This document shows positions 16,004-24,898 of a stretch of 38,169 bases of DNA, in pieces (positions within the stretch are counted from its first letter, which is position 1; each line of letters opens with the position of its first letter). The position numbers and the translations under genes are program-made. The stretch is from Treponema sp. (GTDB lineage: Bacteria > Spirochaetota > Spirochaetia > Treponematales > Breznakiellaceae). The notes below the pieces were generated by a model. That model worked only from the letters and a program-made list of their open reading frames with translations, did no database searches and was not told the DNA's origin. The stretch covers positions 1-38,169 of the forward strand of contig JAISCD010000110.1 in NCBI GenBank assembly GCA_031265825.1, written 5' to 3'.

Positions 16004-18163
16004 CTACTTTGAAGTCGCCTGCCAAAAACCCTTCCATTCGCCCTGACGCTCAATGTAATACCGACACTGTTCCGCATAGAAGAAAGCGGGTCTGTCCGAG
16101 TCGATGATTTCCTCAAAAAGAGGCAACGCTTCTGAAAACTTGCCCTCATAGAACAGATCGCGGGCTTTGTCAAACTGCTGAAGGATTGGCAGAGTTTCCT
16201 CGTAAACGGCTTGCGGCAAAGGCTGATACACGGTCGCCGGCTCCTTCTTGCCCACAACCGCGACAGACGCCAGCTTCCGTCCGAAGAATCGCTCGCGGTC
16301 TGCCGGGATTGCGCTGTTCGCATCGTTGAATGTCTTCTCCGTACACATGAGGAGGGTACCAAACTGCTTGTTCAACCCTTCCAAACGAGCCGCGAGGTTC
16401 ACCGAATCGCCAAGCATCGTGTAGTTGAAGTGCTTATTAGAACCCATATTCCCCACAACCGCAAACCCTGTGTTTAAGCCGATACGGGTGATGAGTCTTG
16501 CCCCGTATTTCTCCTCATAGAAGCTCTGTTGCTCCGCCAGTGACCGTTGACATTCCATAGCCGCGCCGAGCGCGCGCGCCGCGTGGTCAGGGTAACTCAA
16601 AGGGGCGTTCCAAAACGCGATGATGGCGTCTCCTTCGTATTTGTCAACGGTACCGCCTGAGTCAAGGATTATGTTCGTCATAAAAGAAAGGTAATCGTTC
16701 AACATTTCCGTGAGCGTAGTCGGGTCAAGCTTCTCGGAGATTGTACTAAAGCCTTGGATGTCAGAGAAGAATATGCTGATTTCCCGGCGTTCTCCGCCAA
16801 GCTTTAGTTGATCTGGGTTTGCTAGGAGCTGTTCTATGACTGTAGGGCTTAGGTATTGGCTGAACGCGGACTTGATGAACCGTCTTTGACTGCCTTCAGT
16901 CCCATAGTTATAGAGGGTCGCGGTCATGTACGCCATGATGACGCCAAAGAACGGGGCGACCATAGGCGTCCACCAACCGTTTGCGTATGCGAAGAAGCCT
17001 ACGCTCACACAAACAGCGATGGAAGCGATGAGTAATCCGAGTGAGACGTATACTTTATTGGGGAAGATAGTCAGTCCAGCTACGAGGACTATGCCGACGA
17101 ATATGAAGCATAGGTCAAGCCACAGCGGGGTTTCTCGCGTGAAATCGTCTTGGAGGATGTTGTCCATCATGGTAATGTGGGAGCCCATCCCCGGATACAC
17201 GGAGCTTATCGGTGTCGGCGCGGTATCGTAGAGACCGGGCGCGTAATAGCCGAAGAACACGTATTTGTCCTTGAAATCTTCGGGCGGTAGTTCTGGAGTT
17301 CCGCCGTTCTTGTAAGTCTCCGCGCTTTGGAGGATCAGCGAAATCGGATATGGCGCATAGCGGTTAAAGTCGCGTCCGCGGAAGCGGAGGAGGGTCTTTC
17401 CGTTCTCGTCAACCGGAATATTGCGCCCTTCCCAGCCTAGGTTCTTCTTTTTCGCGTCATAAGACACGTGAGGCACGAAGCCGCCAAGTATGAGGGACGC
17501 GGCCGCCTCGCTGGGAACCGCCTTTCCATCAAACAGGGTGAAGAGCGCCAGCCTGCGGACAACGCCGTCCGAGTCAGGTATTCCTACGGTCGAACCTAGA
17601 GCGCCTGCGGATGTGAGCAGTTCCTGTATGGGGAATTGTCCTTTGGTTTCCCCGTCAAGGGAGAACTCTCGCAAGAAACCGTCGAAACCAGCGACGTTGA
17701 AGAAAGGTTTGTCATGCGCCGCTAAAGGCATGGTTTGGCTGTCGCCGACTTGGACGCTGAAGTGGGCGGACTGCATAAACCTACCGAATTCCCGCTCTGC
17801 GCGGGCGAATTCCGCATCGTCCGCGTCGCCGTAGACCGAATGTTCAGTAAAGAGTACGTCAAACGCCAGCGACTTGGCGCCGCCGATCTTCATATATTCA
17901 ATGAACTCTGAATACGCGGAACGGGGCCACGGCCAGCCCCAATTGTGGGTCTTCCGCGCCCAGTCAAGGCTGTTCTGATCCAGAATTACGGCGATGATTT
18001 CGTCAGATGGACTGCTGTTTCCCGCGAATACGTTCACCCGCAAATCATACGTCTTGAATTCAAGGTAATCAAACACCCTGAATATAAACCCCGCGCCTGT
18101 AACGGCGAATATCGCAATCGTAATGATGAGAAAAGCAAGCGCTTTCCTCGCCGACTTCTTCAT
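16004..18163 (-). CDS. CHASE2-domain adenylate cyclase (class III)
   Basis: Makes cyclic AMP (or possibly cyclic GMP) in response to an extracytoplasmic signal. The 719 residues comprise an N-terminal membrane anchor, an extracytoplasmic CHASE2 sensor (about 30-330), three membrane segments (about 340-430) and a cyclase domain (about 470-640). The catalytic domain has both metal aspartates in FFSDIQGFS and YEGDAIIAFW, the Lys in DKYEGD and the Asp/Arg set in MLGDSVNLAARLEG, which favours ATP as substrate. A tetratricopeptide-like tail follows. The ATG at 18163 is preferred because GGGAGG lies 4 nt upstream. Its 3' end faces the membrane-protein gene, 11 bp away. Confidence 0.92.
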   Translation of the reverse strand: MKKSARKALAFLIITIAIFAVTGAGFIFRVFDYLEFKTYDLRVNVFAGNSSPSDEIIAVILDQNSLDWARKTHNWGWPWPRSAYSEFIEYMKIGGAKSLAFDVLFTEHSVYGDADDAEFARAEREFGRFMQSAHFSVQVGDSQTMPLAAHDKPFFNVAGFDGFLREFSLDGETKGQFPIQELLTSAGALGSTVGIPDSDGVVRRLALFTLFDGKAVPSEAAASLILGGFVPHVSYDAKKKNLGWEGRNIPVDENGKTLLRFRGRDFNRYAPYPISLILQSAETYKNGGTPELPPEDFKDKYVFFGYYAPGLYDTAPTPISSVYPGMGSHITMMDNILQDDFTRETPLWLDLCFIFVGIVLVAGLTIFPNKVYVSLGLLIASIAVCVSVGFFAYANGWWTPMVAPFFGVIMAYMTATLYNYGTEGSQRRFIKSAFSQYLSPTVIEQLLANPDQLKLGGERREISIFFSDIQGFSTISEKLDPTTLTEMLNDYLSFMTNIILDSGGTVDKYEGDAIIAFWNAPLSYPDHAARALGAAMECQRSLAEQQSFYEEKYGARLITRIGLNTGFAVVGNMGSNKHFNYTMLGDSVNLAARLEGLNKQFGTLLMCTEKTFNDANSAIPADRERFFGRKLASVAVVGKKEPATVYQPLPQAVYEETLPILQQFDKARDLFYEGKFSEALPLFEEIIDSDRPAFFYAEQCRYYIERQGEWKGFWQATSK

Positions 18164-18175
18164 GTTCCCTCCCAC

Positions 18176-18300
18176 GCACACCCGAAGGGTGTTTAAATAC
18201 TTCTTAATGGTTGTTGTCCGAAAGGCACCCTTCGGGTGTTAGACAAATTCACAACGGGTGTTGTACGAAAGGGGGCGCCGCTGACTCCGACAGGACGACC
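18176..18300 (-). repeat. Dispersed gene-upstream element, copy C
   Basis: Read on the minus strand it ends in aagtatttaaacacccttcgggtg immediately before the cyclase start, with a second CACCCGAAGGGTG hairpin (18226-18239 area) and the block gcgccccctttcgtacaac further upstream. The pattern and orientation toward a start codon match the other copies. Confidence 0.7.
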
Positions 18301-18338
18301 TCTTTGTTATTTGCTCATTACCGACCTGGCTTCCTTTA

Positions 18339-19052
18339 TTAATCTCCCTGGGATTCTTCTTCAAAATGTTGAACAAGAGTCATTCGTCGATATTTATTTA
18401 ATTCAAATATATTTATCTGATACACCCTTCCATCATCCTCACATATTGCAATTAAAACATTGTCATTCTTGAGATTCTCTTTATTTAGTATTTTCAAAGG
18501 GTAGGAAAAGCCGCTATCTGCTACTACAATTTCATCAGTGCCAGCAATAAAGTTTACACCCGAACAGATACGGGGATAAAAAATATTCGTTTCAATTTTT
18601 TCATTATTAATGTAAATAATAATATCTTGCCAAGTATCTATTATCGCATGAAAATGCGCAACATCTCTCACTCGAAAATAAAAATAATCAGTAACTCCAT
18701 TTCCATCTATATCAACAATAAGAGATTTATATGCAATATATCCACCCCATATATATCCGGTGCTATTTTTATATTTTATTTTATACCAATCAGACCAAAT
18801 GTCTTCAATTTTTTGTACATACAATGACGGTTCGAGTATTTCTATTTGTTCATGTAAGTTTAGTTTTCCAACAATCTCACTATTTAAGTTTGGCTCCATT
18901 CGTACATTTACAGGATAATCTAACATATAATACAGACCGGGTTGAAAAAGGCCATATACTCCAGCTCTACCAGGCTTCCATTCATCAATGGGTTGAGCCA
19001 TACTAATAATTGAAGTGAAAAAAAACACAACCGTTATATTTATATGTTTCAT
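18339..19052 (-). CDS. Exported SH3b-domain protein
   Basis: Secreted or envelope protein of 237 residues. A signal peptide is visible (ITVVFFFTSIISMAQ, cleavage after AQ likely). A bacterial SH3 domain follows: VNVRMEPNLNSEIVGKLNLH through WYKIKYKNSTGYIWGGYIA (about residues 48-107). The C-terminal half (about 110-237) begins with DIDGNGVTDYFYFRV and resembles a one-repeat FG-GAP-like or calcium-binding strand, without a named family. It shares the SH3b theme with the larger protein at 19865-21388. The function is unknown; peptidoglycan or envelope contact is the usual guess for SH3b. Confidence 0.75.
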   Translation of the reverse strand: MKHINITVVFFFTSIISMAQPIDEWKPGRAGVYGLFQPGLYYMLDYPVNVRMEPNLNSEIVGKLNLHEQIEILEPSLYVQKIEDIWSDWYKIKYKNSTGYIWGGYIAYKSLIVDIDGNGVTDYFYFRVRDVAHFHAIIDTWQDIIIYINNEKIETNIFYPRICSGVNFIAGTDEIVVADSGFSYPLKILNKENLKNDNVLIAICEDDGRVYQINIFELNKYRRMTLVQHFEEESQGD

Positions 19053-19094
19053 AAAAATCCTCTAATGATTTCATGGCTTAACAGCATGGGCTCT

Positions 19095-19123
19095 AGTATA
19101 CCACGTCTTCTTACAATTAGCAA
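19095..19123 (-). promoter_or_regulatory. Candidate promoter with its -35 box inside a heptamer repeat
   Basis: On the minus strand TTGCTA (19123-19118) and TATACT (19100-19095) are 17 bp apart, upstream of the SH3b gene at 19052. The -35 box is part of the AATTAGC repeat (19112-19135), so repeat spread may have supplied promoter parts. Confidence 0.4.
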
Positions 19124-19149
19124 TTAGCAATTAGCAAAGAGGAAAGTGG

Positions 19150-19492
19150 TTAGTGGCGCGGTGTCTGACCCCACACAACGAGCGGAGTTTGGAAGCGGTG
19201 TCTGACACCCGCAACGGGCAGAGTTTGGAAGCGGTGTCTGACACCGGCAACGGCAGGGTTAGGCGGTGGTGTCTGACACCTTGCAACGGGGCGGAGTTTG
19301 GAAGCGGTGTCTGACCCCACACAACGGCGGGGTTAGGCGGCGGTGTCTGACACCATACAACGGCGGGGTTAGGCGGCGGTGTATGACACCTTGCAACGGG
19401 GTGGTTAGGCGGTGGAGTGTCTCCACGCAACGGCGGGGTTAGGCGGTGGTGTCTTTGCAACGGGGCGGTTAGGCGGTGGAGTGTCTGACACC
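19150..19492. repeat. Array of about nine GGTGTCTGACACC-centred units
   Basis: Units of roughly 35-41 nt combine the near-palindrome GGTGTCTGACACC with a G-rich linker (CAACGGGGCGG, then AGTTTGGAAG or GGTTAGGCGG). Several copies are altered (GGTGTATGACACC, GAGTGTCTCCAC). A similar linker is seen inverted at 38080-38150. The long reading frames here are a product of repetition and lack start signals, so no gene is called. Confidence 0.75.
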
Positions 19493-19648
19493 CAAAGCAT
19501 AGTTGGGTATTCTCAAAGCATAGTTGGGTATTCTCAAAGCATAGTTGGGTATTCCCAAAGCATAGTTGGGTATTCTCAAAGCATAGTTGGGTATTCCCAA
19601 AGCATAGTTGGGTATTCCCAAAGCATAGTTGGGTATTCCCAAAGCATA
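19493..19648. repeat. 21-nt tandem array, seven copies plus a partial
   Basis: Unit CAAAGCATAGTTGGGTATTC plus one variable base (T or C) is repeated seven times with almost no divergence and then a 9-nt partial. In one plus-strand frame it reads QSIVGYS, but no ribosome site or conserved start precedes it. Near identity of the units implies recent expansion. Confidence 0.9.
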
Positions 19649-19670
19649 CCGAACTATGTCGGGATCAAGG

Positions 19671-19776
19671 GGGGTGGCGGAAGACCCCGAAGGGGTCTGG
19701 AGACAGGGGGGCGCACCACAAGGGCGCCTGTGTGCCGTCCTCCGTTGTGGAAAGACGCGCCCCCCTCCTACTTATG
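19671..19776 (+). repeat. Structured dispersed element, copy 1
   Basis: About 106 bp matching the inverted copy at 37808-37917 almost throughout. It has a hairpin AGACCCC-gaa-GGGGTCT (19682-19698) and a long-range stem GGGGGGCGC (19706-19714) with GCGCCCCCC (19757-19765), and ends TCCTACTTATGA. The hairpin stem differs completely in the other copy while still pairing. No ORF is evident. Confidence 0.8.
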
Positions 19777-19864
19777 AAAGTGATTAGTTAGCAGTGAGCA
19801 AAGACAGGCGGTGGTGTCAGACACCAGCGGTCGGGGCAGGGCGGGGTTTACATAGCGCCATATT

Positions 19865-21388
19865 TTAATACCAACCCAAGCCAAAATAAATGCTACTTTC
19901 TGGGGTATAATATTTTGGTCCACCTCGTTCTACATCCGCATATCCCCCAAATATCCAACCCTCAACTCCGTGATAATTTATTTTAAGCCACCTGTCGGTT
20001 CTTCCATCTATTGTTTCCATTTCCTCTGTTACTTCTGTAACATCTACAAATACTAGACGAGGGTTATTTTCTGGAGGAATTATTTCTGGGATTATCTTTG
20101 AAATGATTTTTGTATCTACCAACCCCGGTTTGTCGCGTATATTTACTACCGTAGGAACTGAAAGAATTTGCTGAATCATTTTCCTAATTGTCCATGATTT
20201 CCCGCCGATAGTAATATATTCGAGTATTTCCCATCTGTCAGCAAAATAAGGGACGCTAGTCATGGCATATATATAATCATATTTTCCACAGAAAATCCAG
20301 CCGTTTATATTATTATCCGTGATAACATTGACCCAATAATGACATTCATTTTCCATAATTGCTTCCGCAACTTGCGCGATAGTTATATTGTCATTTAATT
20401 TTAATTTGCCAACGATACTACCCTTTTCTAGGCTTGGTTTATCATAAATAGTTAAGTTTTCCTCTCTTGATAAGTCACCAATTTCAACACTTTGTATGTG
20501 TTTTCTGAATACCCATTTTATATTTCCCTCTGTTTTTATTTCAATGATAGTCCCATTACCATTTGCATAATTATTAGATTGAGAAAAAGCGGTTGGTATT
20601 ATCCAATAAGCCATTTCCACTATCATTCCTTCACTAATTTCATAAATCACCGTAAGCTCATATTCAAAATTAAAGTCATTAATTTCAAACTCTGCAATTG
20701 ATATTCTACCACTACTTTGTGGTCCAAGAATTTGTTCAATGTCTCCAAGTTTTGAAACATTATTTAACCCATATAATAATTTCATATCCAATACCTTATA
20801 TTCTTTCCCGTCATTGTACCTTGGTTTTGGGTAGAATTTATACTCAGTTTCTGCGGTTATCTGTGAATTTATATTTTTAATTAGTTCGCTCACCCTATAT
20901 CTTGGATCATCCAATAATTCTTTTGTAAGCTTTTCATAAAAAGTAAAATCTATTTCTCTCTTGATATTGTTTTCACTATATATAAAATAGGTGGTCATGT
21001 TATTTTCATTAATATCCATAATTTTATAATTATCCGTGAAACTATCTGACAATAGTATTGGAAATGTTGCCACATAATACGCATTTATCCAATATTCATC
21101 CGTTTCGGATATTTTGTACCAATAATCCCAAGTACCATTATTCATGGTCATGGAACCCTCGGCTTTATATATATGTATTACTTTGTTTCTATAAAGAATG
21201 ATCCTTTGCCCGTTTATATCAAGATAAGTATTTTCGTTGCAACTGCCTATTACTTTTCCATTTGTTGATGGTGTATCACGAATCCTTAAACCATTTGTAA
21301 ATACAAAACCTTTTTCATAACCAAATATATAAAGTACTGTAAACATGAAAACTGATGCAAACATAATCTTTTTGTATCTGAAATCCAT
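19865..21388 (-). CDS. Large exported protein with three SH3b domains
   Basis: Envelope or secreted protein of 507 residues of unknown role. The ATG at 21388 follows ACGGAGGGCAAATT, and an N-terminal signal segment (KIMFASVFMFTVLYIFGYE) is visible. SH3b-like modules lie at about residues 22-90 (LRIRDTPSTNGKVIGSC), 310-375 (LTIYDKPSLEKGSIVGKLK, NGWIFCGKYD) and 410-500 (VNIRDKPGLVDTKIISKI, EGWIFGGYAD). The region between the first two is not recognised. It shares this architecture with the shorter protein downstream; the repeat block at 19150-19776 separates the two. Confidence 0.75.
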   Translation of the reverse strand: MDFRYKKIMFASVFMFTVLYIFGYEKGFVFTNGLRIRDTPSTNGKVIGSCNENTYLDINGQRIILYRNKVIHIYKAEGSMTMNNGTWDYWYKISETDEYWINAYYVATFPILLSDSFTDNYKIMDINENNMTTYFIYSENNIKREIDFTFYEKLTKELLDDPRYRVSELIKNINSQITAETEYKFYPKPRYNDGKEYKVLDMKLLYGLNNVSKLGDIEQILGPQSSGRISIAEFEINDFNFEYELTVIYEISEGMIVEMAYWIIPTAFSQSNNYANGNGTIIEIKTEGNIKWVFRKHIQSVEIGDLSREENLTIYDKPSLEKGSIVGKLKLNDNITIAQVAEAIMENECHYWVNVITDNNINGWIFCGKYDYIYAMTSVPYFADRWEILEYITIGGKSWTIRKMIQQILSVPTVVNIRDKPGLVDTKIISKIIPEIIPPENNPRLVFVDVTEVTEEMETIDGRTDRWLKINYHGVEGWIFGGYADVERGGPKYYTPESSIYFGLGWY

Positions 21389-21457
21389 AATTTGCCCTCC
21401 GTAATATAAAACTATATTTTCTGTCAATACATTTTAACTCTTGCCAAAATTAGTCGT

Positions 21458-22087
21458 CTAACAGACTTCGCCTGAGACGACGAGCAAAAACTTGCCCTGC
21501 GTTACGGAAATGGAGAAAAGCCCATTTGCCACGTTGCTTATGCCAAAGAAGCCGCGCCTCCAGACTACGCGATCAAGCGGCCACTTCAAGCCTTCGCTCT
21601 TTGCCTGCCACGGACCCTTACCTGTCGGAAATACCGACACAAGTCCGTGGGTTTCATGAGAAAATACGCCTTCTTTAAGGCAAAAGATGTATTCTTTGTC
21701 TGTAATCCATTGATTGGGGCAAGGCTCGCGTTCAAAGAGGGAACGAAGAGCGAAGATGTGATCGATTCTGCCGCCGCCACCGCCTATGATAACGATTTCA
21801 TCGCAACCCTTGCCCCAGAGTAGATTCAGAGCCAACTCCGCGTCTGTGTCGTCCTTATCCGGCGGGTATCGGAGGATTTGGTCGTTTCGGTAATTGTGCA
21901 ACCGCGCCGTAGCTCCCTGCGCGTCTAGGGAATCCATATCGCCCACAATCCAATCGGGCTGTAGTCCCGCTGTTTCAGCGGCGATAAGTCCTGCGTCTGC
22001 GGCGACGATGATTCTGGCGCCTTCTGCGGCTTTCCTGCTCACGGGCGGTTTCGGCGCGTTACCGCCGATGAATACAACGCCTTTCAT
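21458..22087 (-). CDS. thiN: Thiamine pyrophosphokinase
   Basis: Transfers pyrophosphate from ATP to thiamine, giving the cofactor thiamine diphosphate from salvaged thiamine. The 209-residue length is typical. Motifs are IVAADAGLIAAE, PDWIVGDMDSLD and RYPPDKDDTDAELAL, which carry the metal-binding acidic residues, then IIGGGGGRIDHIFAL. The ATG lies 1 nt after the csrA stop and lacks a clear Shine-Dalgarno site, so translation is probably coupled to csrA. It ends the galE-lgt-fliW-csrA-thiN cluster. Confidence 0.92.
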   Translation of the reverse strand: MKGVVFIGGNAPKPPVSRKAAEGARIIVAADAGLIAAETAGLQPDWIVGDMDSLDAQGATARLHNYRNDQILRYPPDKDDTDAELALNLLWGKGCDEIVIIGGGGGRIDHIFALRSLFEREPCPNQWITDKEYIFCLKEGVFSHETHGLVSVFPTGKGPWQAKSEGLKWPLDRVVWRRGFFGISNVANGLFSISVTQGKFLLVVSGEVC

Positions 22088-22088
22088 T

Positions 22089-22292
22089 TCATAAATTGTT
22101 TAATAAGGCGGATTGTACCGCGGCTTTATTCTCGGATTCTATTTCGGTGAACACTTCTTGACGGAAAACTTTCACATGACGAGGCGCATCTACTCCAAGC
22201 CGTACCTGATCGTTCTTTACGTCTATGATGGTAATGGTAATATCATCGCCTATCACTATCTTTTCATTGATTCTGCGCGATAATATCAGCAT
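22089..22292 (-). CDS. csrA: Carbon storage regulator CsrA
   Basis: RNA-binding dimer that represses translation by covering GGA-containing leaders. The 67 residues start with the invariant [18 protein letters not shown] and contain [18 protein letters not shown], including the second RNA-binding arginine. The ATG overlaps the end of fliW by 7 nt, with GGAGGAATC upstream. In flagellated bacteria with this gene pair CsrA limits flagellin synthesis. Confidence 0.97.
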   Translation of the reverse strand: MLILSRRINEKIVIGDDITITIIDVKNDQVRLGVDAPRHVKVFRQEVFTEIESENKAAVQSALLNNL

Positions 22293-22717
22293 GATTCCTC
22301 CACTATCTCAATTTCATGCTGTATTTCCCATCGCGGATCCGAAAGAATCGCTTGTCTACCAAGCCTATTTTTTCTATTGACGATGAGCGGTCCCTGTAAG
22401 TTAGCCGTCATATTACTATCCGGGCGAATGGTAATGATGGCAAAAACCAAGGCATCTTGGGGATCGTGGATACCGATAGCCGCAAGTTCATCGTTATCGA
22501 CATCTGGTTCGTATTCCGGGCAAAAAAGAAACGGGTCTATCAAGATAAACGCGACGTCTTTATTTGTAATTGATTGAAGGTAGAAAAAAGGTGTTTGTTC
22601 CGCGGCGATTAACGCAAAATCTTTTATGTTTTCAAAACCGTAAAGCCCTTCGGGAAAAACGATTTTCTGCTTTTCATCAATTTCTACTGGTCCATAAACT
22701 TTAGTTAAAATTTCCAT
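22286..22717 (-). CDS. fliW: Flagellar assembly factor FliW
   Basis: Binds either flagellin or CsrA, releasing CsrA when flagellin is secreted. The 143 residues start at the ATG at 22717 (GAGGAGAATAT upstream) with the family motif [20 protein letters not shown], then PFFYLQSI and [12 protein letters not shown]-like strands. Overlap with csrA supports stoichiometric production. Together they imply flagella, fitting a spirochaete, though no structural flagellar gene is in this window. Confidence 0.95.
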   Translation of the reverse strand: MEILTKVYGPVEIDEKQKIVFPEGLYGFENIKDFALIAAEQTPFFYLQSITNKDVAFILIDPFLFCPEYEPDVDNDELAAIGIHDPQDALVFAIITIRPDSNMTANLQGPLIVNRKNRLGRQAILSDPRWEIQHEIEIVEESC

Positions 22718-22744
22718 ATATTCTCCTCGAGTCAATGTGTATTA

Positions 22745-23806
22745 TCATTTTCCAGCTTTTCGCCTCTTCGTCCGCCGTGTCTTTCTATTCGCCTCGCGGT
22801 CTTGGGTGGAGAGCTTTTTCCCTCCACTCCCCCAAGGCGGCTCTTTCTCATAAACCCGTATTGGCTCATGATTCGGCAGATTCGCCGCGATGATGAGCCA
22901 GACTACTCCGACGACGATCATCGCAAAGCAGAATATCTGCCCTGTTGAAAAGCTCAAGAGCGGATGGTAAAGGGCAATAGGCAGATCGGTTTTGACGATC
23001 TCAAAGCGATACCCAAGATCCGCATCAGGTTCGCGGAAATATTCAATAAAAAACCGGAAAAACCCGTATCCCAAGATATAAATTCCTGTGGTAAAGCCTT
23101 TGAACGGCTTCTTATTACGGATAAGCCAAATAATCGCCCAGAGCACGACACCTTCGATGATTGCCTCGTAGAGCTGAGATGGATGGCGGGGCAGGTTGAG
23201 CATCGCGTCTGGCGAGGGAATAGGAAAGCCGATCTTCTCCGCGATTTCCTTCATCCAAGGGAGGCTTGCCGAATAGGTTTTCGCCTCAGGAAACACCATA
23301 CCGATGGGAGACGCGGTGATTCTGCCGTAAAGCTCTCCGTTTATGAAGTTGCCAAGTCTACCGAAAGTATAGCCGAGTGGGATGCTTGCCGCGAACATAT
23401 CGGCGATTTCTCGTGCGTCAAAGCGTTTTCTCACGCAGTAGGCGATAAAGCCAAGAGCGCCGCCAATGACGCCGCCGTGGTAGCTCATGCCTTGGAGTCC
23501 GGTAAAATGCCCGTTGCGGAAGGGCCAGAATATAAGCCACGGCTCTCTGCGATAGACATCGCTTGTTTCATAGACGAGGGTGGCGAACACGCGCGCGCCA
23601 ATCAATAGCCCAGCTATACCCCAGGTGAACAAGCTCGACAAATCATCCGCGCTCATAGGGAAATTTCTTTCTTTGATTTGTCTTTTATAGAGAAGATACG
23701 CGATGCCGAAAGCGACTATATACATCAGTCCATACCACCGAAGAAACGGTAGTCCGGGGATAACTTCAGGTTTCAGCCATGACGGAAAATTTACTGACAA
23801 TAACAA
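22745..23806 (-). CDS. lgt: Prolipoprotein diacylglyceryl transferase
   Basis: Inner-membrane enzyme that attaches diacylglycerol to the lipobox cysteine of prolipoproteins, the first step of lipoprotein maturation. It has 353 residues with about seven membrane segments. Family motifs are GLQGMSYHGGVIGG (catalytic-site histidine), FGRLGNFINGELYG and a C-terminal FFIEYFREPD. A basic tail of about 25 residues is extra. The start is TTG at 23806, supported by AAGGAG 7 nt upstream. Its clients in this window would include the binding protein, the adhesin and the esterase. Confidence 0.96.
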   Translation of the reverse strand: MLLSVNFPSWLKPEVIPGLPFLRWYGLMYIVAFGIAYLLYKRQIKERNFPMSADDLSSLFTWGIAGLLIGARVFATLVYETSDVYRREPWLIFWPFRNGHFTGLQGMSYHGGVIGGALGFIAYCVRKRFDAREIADMFAASIPLGYTFGRLGNFINGELYGRITASPIGMVFPEAKTYSASLPWMKEIAEKIGFPIPSPDAMLNLPRHPSQLYEAIIEGVVLWAIIWLIRNKKPFKGFTTGIYILGYGFFRFFIEYFREPDADLGYRFEIVKTDLPIALYHPLLSFSTGQIFCFAMIVVGVVWLIIAANLPNHEPIRVYEKEPPWGSGGKKLSTQDREANRKTRRTKRRKAGK

Positions 23807-23833
23807 AAAAGTCTCCTTAATACTCTCAGCTTA

Positions 23834-24796
23834 TTATTTATGATACGCTTTCCACGTGGTTTCAATCAAGGTTTCCGCGTTTGAATAACGGGCTTGCCAA
23901 TTAAGAACTTCGCGGGCGTATTGAGACGAGGCGGTGAGCTTCGCGGGGTCGCCCGGTCTGCGTCTATCAATTCTTACTGGTATGGGCTTGTTGGTAATGC
24001 GCCGCGCTATTTCGAGCATCTCTTTTACCGAAACGCCGTTTTCACTGCCCAAGTTGAGGGTGAGGCTGGCGTTGTTTTTACTAATATAGTCAAGCGCCGC
24101 GACATGACCTGCCGCAAGGTCGTTCACGTGCACATAGTCGCGGATGCACGTACCGTCCCGTGTGTCGTAGTCATCCCCGAATATGCACAGCTCCCGCCTC
24201 ATTCCTGTCGCCACCTCCATGATAACAGGGAGTAGGTTTGCGGGATTCTGTTCCAGCCCGGTAATACGCCCTTTGACGTCGTAGCCAGCCGCGTTGAAAT
24301 AGCGAAGAGCCGCGAAATGCACGCCTTTCAGCTTTTCATACCACGAGAGAAAGCGTTCAATCTCCAACTTGGTGAAACCGTAATAGTTTGCAGGGTTGGT
24401 TGGGTGTTTTTCGTCAATGGGTAGGTATTGCGGCTCGCCATAGACAGCCGCGCTTGACGAAAAGACTATGTTTCGGACACCCATCTCAAGCGCCGCATTG
24501 AGGATATTGATCGTGCCGCTTATGTTCTGACGGGAATACTTTTCAGGTTTCAACATAGATTCGCCTGCGGCTTTCGCCGCCGCAAGGTGAACCAATGCGT
24601 CAGAACCTCTCATTGCTTGTACAAGCGTAGGATAGTCTAAAATATCTCCGTAGATAAATTCTTCGTCCTTGAACAGGTTTTCCCGCATTCCGCTTGAGAG
24701 ATTATCGAACACCGTTATCCTGTGTCCGTTATCCAGAAATTCTCGCGCCACGTGGCTCCCAATATAACCTGCGCCGCCGATTATAAGTATATTCAC
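23834..24796 (-). CDS. galE: UDP-glucose 4-epimerase
   Basis: Interconverts UDP-glucose and UDP-galactose (or N-acetyl forms) using tightly bound NAD. The 320 residues contain the NAD-binding ILIIGGAGYIGSHVAREF, the catalytic Ser in FSSSAAVYG and Tyr-x-x-x-Lys in YYGFTKLEIE. The start is GTG at 24796 with AAGGAG 6 nt upstream. It heads the cluster leading to lgt, fliW, csrA and thiN, with a 27-bp gap to lgt, so a single transcript is likely. Confidence 0.93.
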   Translation of the reverse strand: MNILIIGGAGYIGSHVAREFLDNGHRITVFDNLSSGMRENLFKDEEFIYGDILDYPTLVQAMRGSDALVHLAAAKAAGESMLKPEKYSRQNISGTINILNAALEMGVRNIVFSSSAAVYGEPQYLPIDEKHPTNPANYYGFTKLEIERFLSWYEKLKGVHFAALRYFNAAGYDVKGRITGLEQNPANLLPVIMEVATGMRRELCIFGDDYDTRDGTCIRDYVHVNDLAAGHVAALDYISKNNASLTLNLGSENGVSVKEMLEIARRITNKPIPVRIDRRRPGDPAKLTASSQYAREVLNWQARYSNAETLIETTWKAYHK

Positions 24797-24813
24797 TTCC
24801 TACTCCTTACCGT

Positions 24814-24842
24814 ACTATACTTCTTTTCATGTTATATTGCAA
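24814..24842 (-). promoter_or_regulatory. Candidate promoter of the galE-lgt-fliW-csrA-thiN cluster
   Basis: On the minus strand TTGCAA (24842-24837) and TATAGT (24819-24814) have a 17-bp spacer. Transcription would begin near 24807, leaving a short leader that contains the galE ribosome site. Confidence 0.5.
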
Positions 24843-24863
24843 GTACGCCGCTGTCTTTGACTC

Positions 24864-24892
24864 TATACCATACCTTTCTTTCATGGTATAAT
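24864..24892 (+). promoter_or_regulatory. Extended -10 promoter overlapped by an 8-bp inverted repeat
   Basis: TGGTATAAT (24884-24892) is a perfect extended -10 box. TATACCAT (24864-24871) and ATGGTATA (24883-24890) form perfect inverted arms that cover the -10 element, as an operator would. The TATAAT ends 6 nt before the ATG at 24899, so transcription probably begins at or next to the start codon. Confidence 0.55.
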
Positions 24893-24898
24893 ACGAGT

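Noticed and set aside
19412-19777. 121-residue QSIVGYS repeat protein
   Set aside because: No Shine-Dalgarno site or promoter, flanked on both sides by non-coding repeat families; more likely translated repeat than a gene.
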